Assembly: GCA_910589055.1 (NCBI GenBank)
Contig: CAJURN010000018.1
Location: 4,116 to 68,115 of the forward strand
Reading direction: 5' to 3'
Length of the DNA stretch: 64,000 nt
Origin: an uncultured Muribaculaceae bacterium
GTDB taxonomy: Bacteria; Bacteroidota; Bacteroidia; Bacteroidales; Muribaculaceae
The notes under the pieces are model-generated. The model saw nothing but the letters and a program-made list of their open reading frames with translations. It made no database searches and had not been told where the DNA came from. A program made the position numbers and the translations under genes. Positions 50,446 to 59,830 of the stretch are shown in pieces; the stretch's first letter is position 1, and every line of letters begins with the position of its first letter.

Positions 50446-52599
50446 TTATTTGCCGCTTTTTTCCTTGAGATCAACGTTGGGTATGGGTTTGAGACCACGG
50501 TTGCGCAGGAGTGCGTCGACCGAAGGCTCTTTGCCACGGAAGTTCACGTAGAGTACCATCGGGTCTTCCGAACCGCCTTTTTCGAGCACGTTTTCTTTGA
50601 ATTTCTGTGCTGTCTCGGGGTCGAAGATGCCTTTTTCCTTGAAAAGTTCGAAGCCGTCGGTGTCGAGTACTTCAGCCCACAGGTAGGTGTAGTAGCCCGA
50701 AGCATAGCCGTCGCTGCCGAAGATGTGCTTGAAGTAGGGCGAGCGGTAGCGGAAGGTGAGTTCTGCAGGCATGCCGAGGTTCTGAGCCACTTCTTTTTCA
50801 AATGCGGCGATGTCGATGTCGCCTTCGGGGTTGAGTTTGCCGTACTGGAGGTCGAGCAGCGCGGCGCCTGTGAGTTCTGCGGTGGTGAAGCCCTGATTGT
50901 GGGTTGATGCAGCCTCAAGTTTTGCAATCAGCTCGTCGGGAATTGTCTCGCCGGTCTTGTAGTGGTGGGCGTAGGTGCGGAGCAGTTCGGGTTCGAAAGC
51001 CCAGTGTTCGTGAATCTGCGAGGGAAGTTCAACGAAATCGCGGTCAACGTTGGTGCCGGCCTGTCCTTTGTAGCGGGCGCGGGAAAGCATGCCGTGGAGA
51101 CCGTGGCCGAATTCATGGAACATTGTCTCAACTTCGTCGATGGTGAGCAGGGCAGGGGTGTCGGCTGTGGGACGGGTGAAGTTACCTACATTGTAGATTA
51201 CGGGACGGGAAGAGGTTCCGTCTTCCTTCTGCCATGAGCCCTTGAACTCGCTCATCCATGCTCCCTGACGCTTGGAAGCGCGGGGGAAGTAGTCGGTCAT
51301 GAACACTGCGATGTGCTCGCCGGTCTTGGCGTCGGTCACGTCGTACACGGTCACTTCGTCGTAGTACTTGGGAGCGTCGGGCATTTCGGTGAACTTGATG
51401 CCGTAGAGACGTTCGGCCATGCCGAAGATACCGTTGCGTACGGAGTCGACTGCGAAATATTCGCGTACCTTGGCTTCGTCGAGGTCATATTTCTTCTGGC
51501 GCACTTTCTCGGCGTAATAGTAGTAGTCGTAGGGTGCGATTTCGAATGTGTTGCCCTCGGCATTTGAGAGAGCCTGCATTTCGGCAACCTCTTCTTTTAC
51601 GCGGGCCACAGCCGGACGCCAGATCTGCATGAGCAGGTTTTCGGCGTTTTCGGTGGTCTTAGCCATCACGTTGTCGGTCATGTAAGCGCCGAAGTTCTCG
51701 AAGCCGAGAAGTTTGGCTTTTTTGGCGCGGGCCTGGAGAATCTTGTTGATTACGGGCAGATTGTTGTATGTGCCGTCGGAAGCGAGGTTGGTGTAGCCTT
51801 CGTACATTTCGCGGCGCAGGTCGCGGTCGTCGGCATACTGGAGAAGGGGCAGACGGCTCGGAGCGTGGAGGGTGAACACCCACTTGCCTTCGCCGAGATT
51901 GCGCGATGCGGCTTCCTCAGCAGCCATGGCAACGCTCGATGCAGGGAGTCCGGCAAGGCGTGCGCTGTCGCTCACGACGATCTCAAACTCGTTTGTGGCG
52001 TTGAGCAGATTCTTGTTGTACTTGAGGTAGAGGCCTGTAAGCTCTGTATTGAGAGCCTTGAGCTCTTCCTTCTGCGCTGCGTCGAGCAGGGCGCCGTTAC
52101 GGGCAAATTCCTTGTAGTACTTTTCGGTGAGCAGGCGCTGGTCGTTATCAAGTCCCGCACGGTTGTCGTAAACGGTCTTGATGCGGGCGAATAGGGCATC
52201 GTTCATTGTGATTTCATCGGAGAAGTTGCTGTACGTGGGATAGAACTTTTCCGAGATTTCCACCATTTCGGGGGAGGAGTTTGATTCGTCGAGAGCGAAG
52301 AACACCATCGACACCTTGTCCAGGATTTCGCCCGAGCGGTCAAGAGCGAGGATCGTGTTATCGAAAGTCGCTTCGGCAGGATTGTTGACGATAGAGTCGA
52401 TCTGAGCCTTTTTCTGTTCGATTCCGGCCTGGAGAGCAGGCATGTAGTCGGAATAGCTGATGCTGTCGAAAGGCGGGATTTCGTAGGGAGTGGTGTACGC
52501 CTTTACAAAAGGATTGTCACTCATGTCGGTTTTTTTTGAGCAGGACACGCCACCGGCGATAACGGCTGCGGCTGCGATTGAGAGAATCAGTTTGTTCAT
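50446..52599 (-). CDS. M3 family metallopeptidase, Dcp-like lipoprotein (peptidyl-dipeptidase)
   Basis: 717 residues. Signal MNKLILSIAAAAVIAGGVSC with lipobox cysteine at residue 20, unlike the cytoplasmic/periplasmic soluble Dcp of enterobacteria. The zinc motif is in VETMFHEFGHGLHGML (HEFGH, about residues 500-504); the third ligand is expected in the GTNVDRDFVELPSQIHEHW helix, and RYRSPYFKHIFGSDGYASGYYTYLW is the conserved C-terminal substrate block. It removes dipeptides from C-termini of short peptides, as part of peptide foraging at the cell envelope. Its promoter is a copy of the dispersed promoter repeat. Confidence 0.93.
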   Translation of the reverse strand: MNKLILSIAAAAVIAGGVSCSKKTDMSDNPFVKAYTTPYEIPPFDSISYSDYMPALQAGIEQKKAQIDSIVNNPAEATFDNTILALDRSGEILDKVSMVFFALDESNSSPEMVEISEKFYPTYSNFSDEITMNDALFARIKTVYDNRAGLDNDQRLLTEKYYKEFARNGALLDAAQKEELKALNTELTGLYLKYNKNLLNATNEFEIVVSDSARLAGLPASSVAMAAEEAASRNLGEGKWVFTLHAPSRLPLLQYADDRDLRREMYEGYTNLASDGTYNNLPVINKILQARAKKAKLLGFENFGAYMTDNVMAKTTENAENLLMQIWRPAVARVKEEVAEMQALSNAEGNTFEIAPYDYYYYAEKVRQKKYDLDEAKVREYFAVDSVRNGIFGMAERLYGIKFTEMPDAPKYYDEVTVYDVTDAKTGEHIAVFMTDYFPRASKRQGAWMSEFKGSWQKEDGTSSRPVIYNVGNFTRPTADTPALLTIDEVETMFHEFGHGLHGMLSRARYKGQAGTNVDRDFVELPSQIHEHWAFEPELLRTYAHHYKTGETIPDELIAKLEAASTHNQGFTTAELTGAALLDLQYGKLNPEGDIDIAAFEKEVAQNLGMPAELTFRYRSPYFKHIFGSDGYASGYYTYLWAEVLDTDGFELFKEKGIFDPETAQKFKENVLEKGGSEDPMVLYVNFRGKEPSVDALLRNRGLKPIPNVDLKEKSGK

Positions 52600-52631
52600 T
52601 ATATATAATTATGTGATATGATGTTCCGGTG

Positions 52632-52671
52632 CAAAAATACGAATAAGCGAGGGCAATGCCAAATTTATTTA
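52632..52671 (-). promoter_or_regulatory. Promoter of the M3 peptidase gene, a copy of the dispersed promoter repeat
   Basis: On the minus strand TTTG (complement of 52660-52663) and TATTTTTG (52632-52639) are exact -33 and -7 boxes with a 20-base spacer. The spacer, CATTGCCCTCGCTTATTCG preceded by G, is identical over 19 bases to that of the repeats at 46981-47172, and AAATAAATTTG upstream is shared too. Confidence 0.8.
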
Positions 52672-52732
52672 TAAACCTGATGACATCAACCATCGGGACG
52701 GAACGCTTGTTTTAATATAAAACTTCATCATT

Positions 52733-53425
52733 ATGCTTGCCTCATTGCGTCCACATACATCCCGCCGCGGTGAAATCCTTTTGATTATCACCCATATACT
52801 TGTGCTTGCAGGCTCTCTCATACTGGTGCTGATGATTACCGACGACTGCCTGCGCAACGAGTCGTTCCTGCGCGACCCGCGCTACATCCATGCGCAGTTC
52901 TGGATCTGTATGCTTTTCATCGCCGACATCGCAATTGGATTCTTTTTCTCGCCGCGCAAGCTCCGTTATGTGCTCGAAAACGTGTTCTACCTTCTCATCT
53001 GCATCCCATGGCTCAACATAATCCATCATTACGGCATCCCCGTGCCCGACCGATGGCAATTTCTGATACGCCTGCTCCCGATGGTAAGGTCGGCACTTGT
53101 GTTTGCAGTAGTAGTGAGCACGCTTACCGACAATCGCGTCTCAAGCCTGCTGTCGGCATACCTCGCCCTGCTGGCGATGGTGGTGTATTTCTCAAGCGTG
53201 ATGTTTTTCGTGGAGGAACATGCCGTGAACCCCGAGGTGCACAGTTTCCGCGATTCAATCTACTGGTGCGTGATGAACATGACAACCACCGGAAGTCAGA
53301 TTACCGAGTACACGCCCGTCGGGAAGTGTCTGGCCGTGCTGTTGCCTGCCATGGGGCTGATACTGTTTCCGGTTTTCACGGTGTACATAGCCAATGCCGT
53401 GAGTCCGTCGCAATCAAAAGCCTGA
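52733..53425 (+). CDS. Six-span ion channel family protein with divergent selectivity filter
   Basis: 230 residues. Hydrophobic spans at about 15-35, 56-72, 80-97, 107-131, 138-161 and 198-222, with a pore-helix-like FRDSIYWCVMNMTTTGSQITEYTPVGK at about 171-197. The arrangement is that of voltage-gated-like cation channels, and the YW-C-V-MTTTG approach resembles bacterial K+ channels. However, the TVGYGD filter is replaced by TTTGSQIT. Few arginines are seen in the fourth span, so voltage sensing is doubtful. The conducted ion cannot be named. Confidence 0.72.
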   Translation: MLASLRPHTSRRGEILLIITHILVLAGSLILVLMITDDCLRNESFLRDPRYIHAQFWICMLFIADIAIGFFFSPRKLRYVLENVFYLLICIPWLNIIHHYGIPVPDRWQFLIRLLPMVRSALVFAVVVSTLTDNRVSSLLSAYLALLAMVVYFSSVMFFVEEHAVNPEVHSFRDSIYWCVMNMTTTGSQITEYTPVGKCLAVLLPAMGLILFPVFTVYIANAVSPSQSKA

Positions 53426-53431
53426 CACACA

Positions 53432-53464
53432 TATTGCGCATGATGTCTAAATTGATTAATTTTG
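53432..53464 (+). promoter_or_regulatory. Promoter of the pseudouridine synthase gene
   Basis: TAATTTTG at 53457-53464 matches -7 exactly; TATTG at 53432-53436 approximates -33 with a 20-base spacer. The -7 box ends 7 bases before the ATG (53472), so the transcript would be leaderless or nearly so. Confidence 0.55.
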
Positions 53465-53471
53465 CGTCAAT

Positions 53472-54161
53472 ATGGAAATACTCTACGAAGACAATCATAT
53501 AATCATAGTCAACAAGGCCGCCGGAGAAATCGTCCAGGGCGACAAGACCGGAGACGAACCTCTGTCGGAGACCTTGAAGAAATTCATAAAGGAGCGCGAT
53601 GCCAAGCCGGGTAACGTGTTCATGGGCGTAGTGCACCGTCTCGACCGCCCCGTAGCCGGAGTGGTGGTGTTTGCCAAGACATCCAAAGCCCTGTCCCGGC
53701 TCAATGAAATGTTCCGCAACGGCGACGTGCACAAGACCTACTGGGCCGTGAGCCGTAACCGTCCTGAAGTACCCGAGGCCACGCTGACACACTATATCAG
53801 CACCGTGGAGCGCACCAATAAGTCCTATGCTTCCACCACGCCTAAAGCAGGAGCCAAGGAAGCGCGCCTCCACTACCGTCTTATCGCATCTTCCGAGCGG
53901 TATCACCTCATCGAAGTCAATCTTATGACCGGACGCAAGCATCAGATACGCGTGCAGCTCAGCTCAATCGGCTGCCCCGTGCGCGGCGACCTGAAATACG
54001 GCGACAAGCGCAGCAATCCCGACGGAAGCATTTCCCTTCTGGCCCGGCACATCAGTTTCGTGCATCCGGTGTCGAAGCAACTTATCGACGTGACAGCCCC
54101 TGTTCCGCAGGGCGACCCTCTGTGGCTCGCCCTTGAGAAAAACGCCCAATCAAACCAATAA
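53472..54161 (+). CDS. RluA-family pseudouridine synthase
   Basis: 229 residues, shorter than RluC/RluD because no S4 domain is present. The catalytic motif HRLDRPVAGVVVFAKTSKA places the nucleophilic aspartate at D58. LMTGRKHQIRVQLSSIGCPVRGDLKYG (about 156-182) is the conserved RluA-family RHQIR-x-Q-L block. The enzyme isomerises uridine to pseudouridine in rRNA or tRNA; the target base is unknown. fmt follows 5 bp downstream, so both probably share a transcript. Confidence 0.92.
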   Translation: MEILYEDNHIIIVNKAAGEIVQGDKTGDEPLSETLKKFIKERDAKPGNVFMGVVHRLDRPVAGVVVFAKTSKALSRLNEMFRNGDVHKTYWAVSRNRPEVPEATLTHYISTVERTNKSYASTTPKAGAKEARLHYRLIASSERYHLIEVNLMTGRKHQIRVQLSSIGCPVRGDLKYGDKRSNPDGSISLLARHISFVHPVSKQLIDVTAPVPQGDPLWLALEKNAQSNQ

Positions 54162-54166
54162 AGCAC

Positions 54167-55180
54167 ATGATTGAAAAGAAAGACCTCAAGATAGTTTTTT
54201 TCGGTACTCCCGAATTTGCAGTCGAGAGCCTTGACAAGCTCTACACCGAAGGCTACAACATAGCCGCCGTAGTGACAATGCCCGATAAGCCCGCAGGTCG
54301 GGGACACAAGATGCTCCATTCAGCCGTAAAGGAGTACGCCCTTGAAAAAGGTCTGCCCCTTCTCCAGCCCGTGAAGCTCAAGGACGAGGAATTTGTGGGC
54401 GAGCTGCGCCGCATCAACGCCGACCTTTTCATCGTGATAGCTTTCCGCATGCTTCCTGAAGTTGTGTGGACTATGCCCCGGCTCGGCACGTTCAATCTCC
54501 ATGCCTCCCTGCTCCCGAAATATCGCGGCGCCGCACCCATAAACTGGGCAGTGATGAACGGAGAGAAAGAAACGGGAGTGACAACATTCTTTCTCAAACA
54601 TGAAATCGACACCGGCGATATAATCAGGCAAGAGCGCATTGCCATCGGCGCAGGCGAAAATGTCGGCTCCGTCCACGACCGCCTGATGCACCTCGGCGCC
54701 GAGCTTACAGCCGACACTGTGGCGCATATTCTCGCCGGAGATTTGAAGCCCGTGTCCCAGGATAAACTGCTCAAGGGTGCCGAAGCCATTCCTGCCCCCA
54801 AGATATTTAAGGAAACATGCCGTATCGACTGGAACCGCACCGCAACCGAACTTCACAACTTCGTGCGTGGTCTTTCGCCATATCCCTGCGCATGGACCGA
54901 ACTCCGGGCTTCTGAAGGCTGCGATGATGAGCTGCTCGCCACTTTGAAAATAGGCGAAGCCCGCATCTACAACCAGCATCCAAAGGAAGGTGCCGTACCC
55001 GGCACAGTCTCATATCTGCGCCTGGGCAAAATGATTATTACCTGCGGCGACGGCTCAGAGCTGGAAATCATGCGCCTGCAACCGTCAGGCAAAAAAATGA
55101 TGGATACCGCCGAATTCTGCCGCGGATTCCGCATCCCCACAGGCGACGACGGCAAGGACACGGCTCTGAAAGTGGAATAG
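54167..55180 (+). CDS. fmt: Methionyl-tRNA formyltransferase
   Basis: 337 residues. It formylates the initiator Met-tRNA using 10-formyl-tetrahydrofolate. FFGTPEFAVESLDKL (about 10-24), PDKPAGRG, FNLHASLLPKYRGAAPINWAV (about 108-128, with the catalytic N and H) and the catalytic aspartate region HEIDTGDII (about 144-152) are all intact. The C-terminal tRNA-binding OB-fold runs from about residue 210. The length is normal for the family. Confidence 0.97.
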   Translation: MIEKKDLKIVFFGTPEFAVESLDKLYTEGYNIAAVVTMPDKPAGRGHKMLHSAVKEYALEKGLPLLQPVKLKDEEFVGELRRINADLFIVIAFRMLPEVVWTMPRLGTFNLHASLLPKYRGAAPINWAVMNGEKETGVTTFFLKHEIDTGDIIRQERIAIGAGENVGSVHDRLMHLGAELTADTVAHILAGDLKPVSQDKLLKGAEAIPAPKIFKETCRIDWNRTATELHNFVRGLSPYPCAWTELRASEGCDDELLATLKIGEARIYNQHPKEGAVPGTVSYLRLGKMIITCGDGSELEIMRLQPSGKKMMDTAEFCRGFRIPTGDDGKDTALKVE

Positions 55181-55398
55181 CGTTAACACTCTTTCATACA
55201 TCCTTTTGCATTATTAGCAGATAAAATTCGGCTTATTCACACTTTTTTCTTAATTTTACAACCGCATTATATACGGATGGCTTTTTATCCGAACTTATAT
55301 GCCGCTGAAACGTTAGTTTATTAAAAAGGGTGTCTCCGCTCTCCGCGGCGGCACATACTTGCATAAACTGACATTTCAACCGTAAAAAACTGCTAATT

Positions 55399-55671
55399 AT
55401 GAGTACTAATCAAGAAAGTCCCGAAAGACGTCCCGCCTCAGGCGCAGGAATCCCCAAAACGAACATGATTCTCCGCATGGTATTCGGAATATTCATGATA
55501 ATCGTGTATGTTGGCATGGGTGTGCTTCTGCTCATCAACTTCTTCGACTGGAGCGGCGACTGGGCCTGGACACGTTACATTGTCGGCATCGTGCTTGTGA
55601 TATATGGCCTGTGGCGAGCCTACCGCCAGATTAAAGGAATCGACGACCCCTACCGCGATTCCGACAGGTAG
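55399..55671 (+). CDS. Small membrane protein, two spans, unknown function
   Basis: 90 residues. A polar N-terminus (about 1-22) is followed by two hydrophobic spans (MVFGIFMIIVYVGMGVLLLI at about 28-47 and TRYIVGIVLVIYGLWRAY at about 58-75) and a short charged tail. In Bacteroidales, small proteins like this lie before a PstS-like lipoprotein and a TPR protein, often near ExbB/ExbD/TonB genes, so a link to envelope energy transduction is possible. The 218 bp before it hold no gene; only weak AT-rich promoter-like sequence was seen. Confidence 0.72.
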   Translation: MSTNQESPERRPASGAGIPKTNMILRMVFGIFMIIVYVGMGVLLLINFFDWSGDWAWTRYIVGIVLVIYGLWRAYRQIKGIDDPYRDSDR

Positions 55672-55719
55672 AATCCACGCATACACATAAGCACATATTC
55701 ACCCGAAAATCTTCACGAC

Positions 55720-56712
55720 ATGAAAGCGAAATCAACTTCCATACTGGCCGCTGTGGCAGCTCTGGCAATAGGCTTGGGAGCCACATCGTGTCTCAAATAC
55801 GAGAAAAAAGCCAATACATCCACTACCGGCACCACCACCCTGGTGTGCGACAATACATTCCAGAACATTATGGAGCAGGAGGTTGACGTGTTCGAATACC
55901 AGTATCCCGACGCGCACATCCTCGCACGCTACGCCACACAGTCGGAAGCCTTTGACTCCCTGCTGAGCCTCAACACCAAGACAATTGTGGTGTCGCGCGA
56001 CATAACTCCCGAAGAGACACGCTATCTCAAGAGCAAGCGCCGCACTCCGCGCTCGAGCAAAATCGCCGTGGATGCAGTAGCTTTCATTGTCAATCCCGCA
56101 AATCCCTGCGAGATGCTCACCTTGAAAGAGGTGGCCGACATCGTGTCGGGACGCTCTCCGCAGTGGAACGACCTTTCGCCCTCTAAACTCGGCGAAATCC
56201 AGGTGGTGCTCGACCAAAAAGGCTCGAGCCTTGCCACCTTCATGCGTGACTCGCTTCTTGACGGCGGACAGCTCGGCTCAAACGTATACGCCGCAGGCTC
56301 GATTCCCGAAGTATTCCGCATCGTGGAGGAAAACGTCAATGCCATTGGCGTGCTTGGTGTCAGTTGGATTACATCCGACATGGGTTCGGCCGACATTTCC
56401 CGCGACTCCCTCGCGCAGAGCGTGCTCTCCGACGATCCCGTCATGGGCGCTTCGCTCACTCAGCGCGTAAAGGTGCTCAAACTCCGCCGCAACGACGAGG
56501 TGACAGCCTACAAGCCATATCAGCAGAACATCTTCGATGGTACCTATCCTTTGTTCCGCCAGATGTATATGATTACCACCGGACACTCCGGCAGTGTGGC
56601 AGGTGGTTTCTATTCCTTCGTCACCGGCGATATCGGCCAAAAGATAATCATGAAGACCGGAATACTTCCGGCACGTATGAGAATTCAGGTAGTGCAGGTC
56701 GGAAACGACTGA
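55720..56712 (+). CDS. PstS-like substrate-binding lipoprotein (PBP superfamily)
   Basis: 330 residues. Signal with lipobox GATSC (cysteine at about residue 24). The PBP-like domain is seen in LVCDNTFQNIMEQEVDVFE, IVVSRDITPEE, VDAVAFIVNPANP, MLTLKEVADIVSGRSPQWND and SVAGGFYSFVTGDIGQKIIMKTGILPARM. These are the PstS/PBP_like-2 blocks. No ABC transporter genes are adjacent, so it is unlikely to be a classic phosphate importer component. Related genes in Bacteroidetes sit beside TonB-system and TPR genes, which agrees with the next gene here. Confidence 0.82.
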   Translation: MKAKSTSILAAVAALAIGLGATSCLKYEKKANTSTTGTTTLVCDNTFQNIMEQEVDVFEYQYPDAHILARYATQSEAFDSLLSLNTKTIVVSRDITPEETRYLKSKRRTPRSSKIAVDAVAFIVNPANPCEMLTLKEVADIVSGRSPQWNDLSPSKLGEIQVVLDQKGSSLATFMRDSLLDGGQLGSNVYAAGSIPEVFRIVEENVNAIGVLGVSWITSDMGSADISRDSLAQSVLSDDPVMGASLTQRVKVLKLRRNDEVTAYKPYQQNIFDGTYPLFRQMYMITTGHSGSVAGGFYSFVTGDIGQKIIMKTGILPARMRIQVVQVGND

Positions 56713-56766
56713 TGCCCACTGAAATAATGGAAAAAGTAAAATAAATAAACATAGCACAAAAGTAAC

Positions 56767-58392
56767 ATGAAATTTAAGTTTTTATTATCGCTTCTCGTAG
56801 CCGGCACACTCGCGGCAGGCGCACAGAGCCAGGGTTACAAGGATGGTATCGAATACTACAAGGCAGGACAGTACGAAAACGCCCGGACCATCCTCAACCG
56901 TAACCTCAACAACCAGGAGACCGACCAGTCCCTCGCCAACTACTACCTCGGCCAGGTTGCCCTCGTTCAGGGTGACAAGGCTGCTGCGAAATCCTATTTC
57001 GACAAGGGTCTGAGCATCAATCCCGACAACGCTTACAACTACGTAGGTATCGGCGCTCTCCAGCTCCTTGACGGAAACGCTTCCGCCGCTCAGGATAATT
57101 TCAAGAAAGCTCAGAGCCTCGCAAAGAAAAATGCCGAAATCTCCGTTGCTATCGCCCGCGCTTACTACAACGCCGACCCCGTGAAGTATGCCAAGGAACT
57201 TGACAAGGCTCTCGACAAGGCCCGTAAGGACTCCAAGAATACAGAACCCTCCATCTACATCCTCGAAGGCGACATGGCCGCCGATGCAAAGGAATACAAC
57301 AAGGCCGCCGAATGGTATGAGCAGGCTATCAACTTCGACCAGAACAACCCCGAAGGTTATGTGAAGTATGCCAAGGTATATTTCTACGTTAACCCCAAGT
57401 TCGCCATCGAGAAACTTGAACAGCTCTATCAGCTTCAGCCCAATTCGGCTCTTGCTCAGCGCGAGCTTGCAAAGACCTACTACGACGGAAAATATTGGGC
57501 TAAGGCTGCCGACCTCTATGGCAAATACATCCAGAACCCCAACCACTTCCCCGAAGACAAGGCTCTTTACTCTGTACTTCTCTACTGGGCTGAGAAATAT
57601 CCCGAATCGCTCCGCGTTGCCAATGAAATCCTTTCTGAGGATCCCTCCAACTTCCTGATGCAGCGTATGCGCTTCCTCAACCAGAATGCTACCGGTGACT
57701 ATCAGAACGCCGCCGACAACGCCAAGGCCTTCTTCGCAAACAATCCTAACGCGAAATTCACTATCAACGACTACACAACCTATGCCGAAGCCCTTTCAAA
57801 CCTCGGTCAGGACTCACTTGCCGTTGTGCAGTACGAAATCGCCGTAAAGAACAATCCCGAGAACGCCGACCTCCTCAAGAGCATGAGCGACGTCTACACC
57901 AAGAACAAGCAGTATCTTGAAGCGGCCGAAGCCTACGATGCTTACCTTCAGCTTCAGGAACAGCCCTCTATCAACGACCTCTTCGGCCTTACCGGACGCT
58001 ACCTCAACGTTGCTGCGACCTCTCAGGACAGCGACCAGCGCGTGAAAGCTGCCGACCGCGGTATCGAATACATGAACAAGATTCTGGAAAAGGCAACTCC
58101 CCAGGCTCCCCTCTATCAGCGTCTCGCCCGTCTTTACGTAGCACGCAACGGTAACAAACCTGACGAAAACGCCATCAACACCTACGTTCAGATGACAGAC
58201 TTCCTCAATCAGGATGCTGCAAACATGGCTGCTGAAAACCGTGCCGCGCTCAACCTCTACAAGGAAGCATATTCCTTCGAAATGCTTTATTACAGCTCTG
58301 TTGCTCCCGACAAGGAAAAACTCGCCGAGGCAACACAGAATTTCAACGCCGTGAACGCCCTCCTCAATCCCGAGGCAGCCACCGCTGAATAA
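56767..58392 (+). CDS. Tetratricopeptide repeat protein, exported
   Basis: 541 residues with an N-terminal signal (FLLSLLVAGTLAAGAQS). TPR units follow one another, for example GIEYYKAGQYENARTILNRNL, YLGQVALVQGDKAAAKSYFDKGLSINP, AEWYEQAINFDQNNPEGYVKYAKVYF and AEAYDAYLQLQEQPS. It is a periplasmic scaffold protein without catalytic residues; it follows the PstS-like lipoprotein and ends in a terminator. Partner proteins are unknown. Confidence 0.88.
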   Translation: MKFKFLLSLLVAGTLAAGAQSQGYKDGIEYYKAGQYENARTILNRNLNNQETDQSLANYYLGQVALVQGDKAAAKSYFDKGLSINPDNAYNYVGIGALQLLDGNASAAQDNFKKAQSLAKKNAEISVAIARAYYNADPVKYAKELDKALDKARKDSKNTEPSIYILEGDMAADAKEYNKAAEWYEQAINFDQNNPEGYVKYAKVYFYVNPKFAIEKLEQLYQLQPNSALAQRELAKTYYDGKYWAKAADLYGKYIQNPNHFPEDKALYSVLLYWAEKYPESLRVANEILSEDPSNFLMQRMRFLNQNATGDYQNAADNAKAFFANNPNAKFTINDYTTYAEALSNLGQDSLAVVQYEIAVKNNPENADLLKSMSDVYTKNKQYLEAAEAYDAYLQLQEQPSINDLFGLTGRYLNVAATSQDSDQRVKAADRGIEYMNKILEKATPQAPLYQRLARLYVARNGNKPDENAINTYVQMTDFLNQDAANMAAENRAALNLYKEAYSFEMLYYSSVAPDKEKLAEATQNFNAVNALLNPEAATAE

Positions 58393-58417
58393 TCTCCAAC
58401 TTATAATATCCACCTGC

Positions 58418-58452
58418 AAAGCGGCTACCTTAATCGGCAGCCGCTTTCTTTC
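58418..58452 (+). terminator. Terminator after the TPR gene
   Basis: AAAGCGGCT (58418-58426) pairs with AGCCGCTTT (58439-58447); CTTTC follows. The T tract is short. It lies between the TPR gene and rarA. Confidence 0.6.
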
Positions 58453-58469
58453 ACCGAATACTACTGTAC

Positions 58470-59750
58470 ATGTCTCTGCAACCTCTTGCCGAACGGATGC
58501 GCCCGCGCACCCTCGACGATTACATAGGCCAGGCCCATCTCGTGGGCGACGGAAACATTCTCCGTCGGATGATTGACTCCGGACGTGTGTCATCGTTTAT
58601 TCTCTGGGGCCCTCCCGGAGTGGGTAAGACCACCCTGGCCCGCATAATCGCCAACACCACGAAAAGCGCATTTTTCACCCTCTCGGCTGTCACGTCGGGA
58701 GTGAAGGAGGTACGCGAGGTAATCGAGCAATGCAAGAGGGAGGCGTCGGGAATGTTCAGCCAAGGACGTCCGATACTGTTTATCGACGAAATCCACCGCT
58801 TCAGCAAGTCGCAGCAGGACAGCCTTCTCGGCGCGGTAGAAAACGGTACGGTGACGCTTATAGGCGCAACGACCGAGAATCCGTCATTCGAGGTCATCCG
58901 TCCGCTCCTGTCAAGAGCGCAGGTGTACACGCTCCGTCCCCTTGAAGCTCCACAGCTTCAGCAGCTGCTCGACCGGGCAATCACACAAGACGAGATTCTG
59001 AGCAAGCGCAAAATCCGTGTGGAGCAGACTGAAGCTCTCTTCCGCTACGCCGGAGGCGATGCCCGCAAGTTGCTCAACATCCTTGACCTGCTTGAGCAGT
59101 CCACAGGTCATGGCGAGGAAATTGTCATCAACGACAAGGTTGTGACAGAACGTCTTCAGGAAAATCCCCAGGCCTACGATAAGAACGGCGAGATGCACTA
59201 CGACATCATTTCGGCCTTTATCAAGAGCGTTCGCGGCAGCGACCCTGATGCCGCCGTCTACTGGCTCGCACGCATGATTGCCGGAGGTGAAGACCCGGAA
59301 TTCATTGCCCGCCGCATGGTGATTCTTGCATCTGAAGACATCGGTCTCGCCAATCCCAACGCGATGCTCGTTGCCAACACAACGTTCGACATTGTACAGA
59401 AAATAGGCATGCCGGAAGGACGTATTCCGCTGTCGCAATGTGCGATATATCTTGCCACATCGGCCAAGAGCAACTCCGCCTACATGGCAATCAACGATGC
59501 GCTTGCCGAGGTTGAGCGCAGCGGAAACCTGCCCGTGCCGCTGCACCTGCGCAACGCCCCTACGTCGCTGATGAAAAAACTCGGCTACGGAAACGAGTAC
59601 AAGTATGCCCACGACTATCCGGGTAATTTCGTGCGTCAGCAGTTCCGCCCCGACGAAATCCGTGACAAACGATTTTGGCATCCCGGCAGCAATCAGGCCG
59701 AGACTCAGATGTCGCAGCGCCAGCAAGCCCGCTGGGGGACGGAGCAATAG
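58470..59750 (+). CDS. rarA: Replication-associated recombination protein A (RarA/MgsA), AAA+ ATPase
   Basis: 426 residues. Walker A GPPGVGKTTLARII (about 49-62), Walker B ILFIDEIHRFSKSQQD (about 103-118), sensor-type IGATTENPSFEVIRPLLSRAQVY, then the RarA-specific C-terminal half: SAFIKSVRGSDPDAAVYWLARM, EDPEFIARRMVILASEDIGLANP and the final HDYPGNFVRQQFRP. It is a clamp-loader-like ATPase that acts at stalled replication forks. Length and motifs are normal. Confidence 0.96.
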   Translation: MSLQPLAERMRPRTLDDYIGQAHLVGDGNILRRMIDSGRVSSFILWGPPGVGKTTLARIIANTTKSAFFTLSAVTSGVKEVREVIEQCKREASGMFSQGRPILFIDEIHRFSKSQQDSLLGAVENGTVTLIGATTENPSFEVIRPLLSRAQVYTLRPLEAPQLQQLLDRAITQDEILSKRKIRVEQTEALFRYAGGDARKLLNILDLLEQSTGHGEEIVINDKVVTERLQENPQAYDKNGEMHYDIISAFIKSVRGSDPDAAVYWLARMIAGGEDPEFIARRMVILASEDIGLANPNAMLVANTTFDIVQKIGMPEGRIPLSQCAIYLATSAKSNSAYMAINDALAEVERSGNLPVPLHLRNAPTSLMKKLGYGNEYKYAHDYPGNFVRQQFRPDEIRDKRFWHPGSNQAETQMSQRQQARWGTEQ

Positions 59751-59830
59751 GCGAAGATAGGCAAGATGGGCAAGGAAGGTAAGGAGGTGAAAAGGCGAGA
59801 GATGCCTCATGTTTCATCAAGATTCAACAC

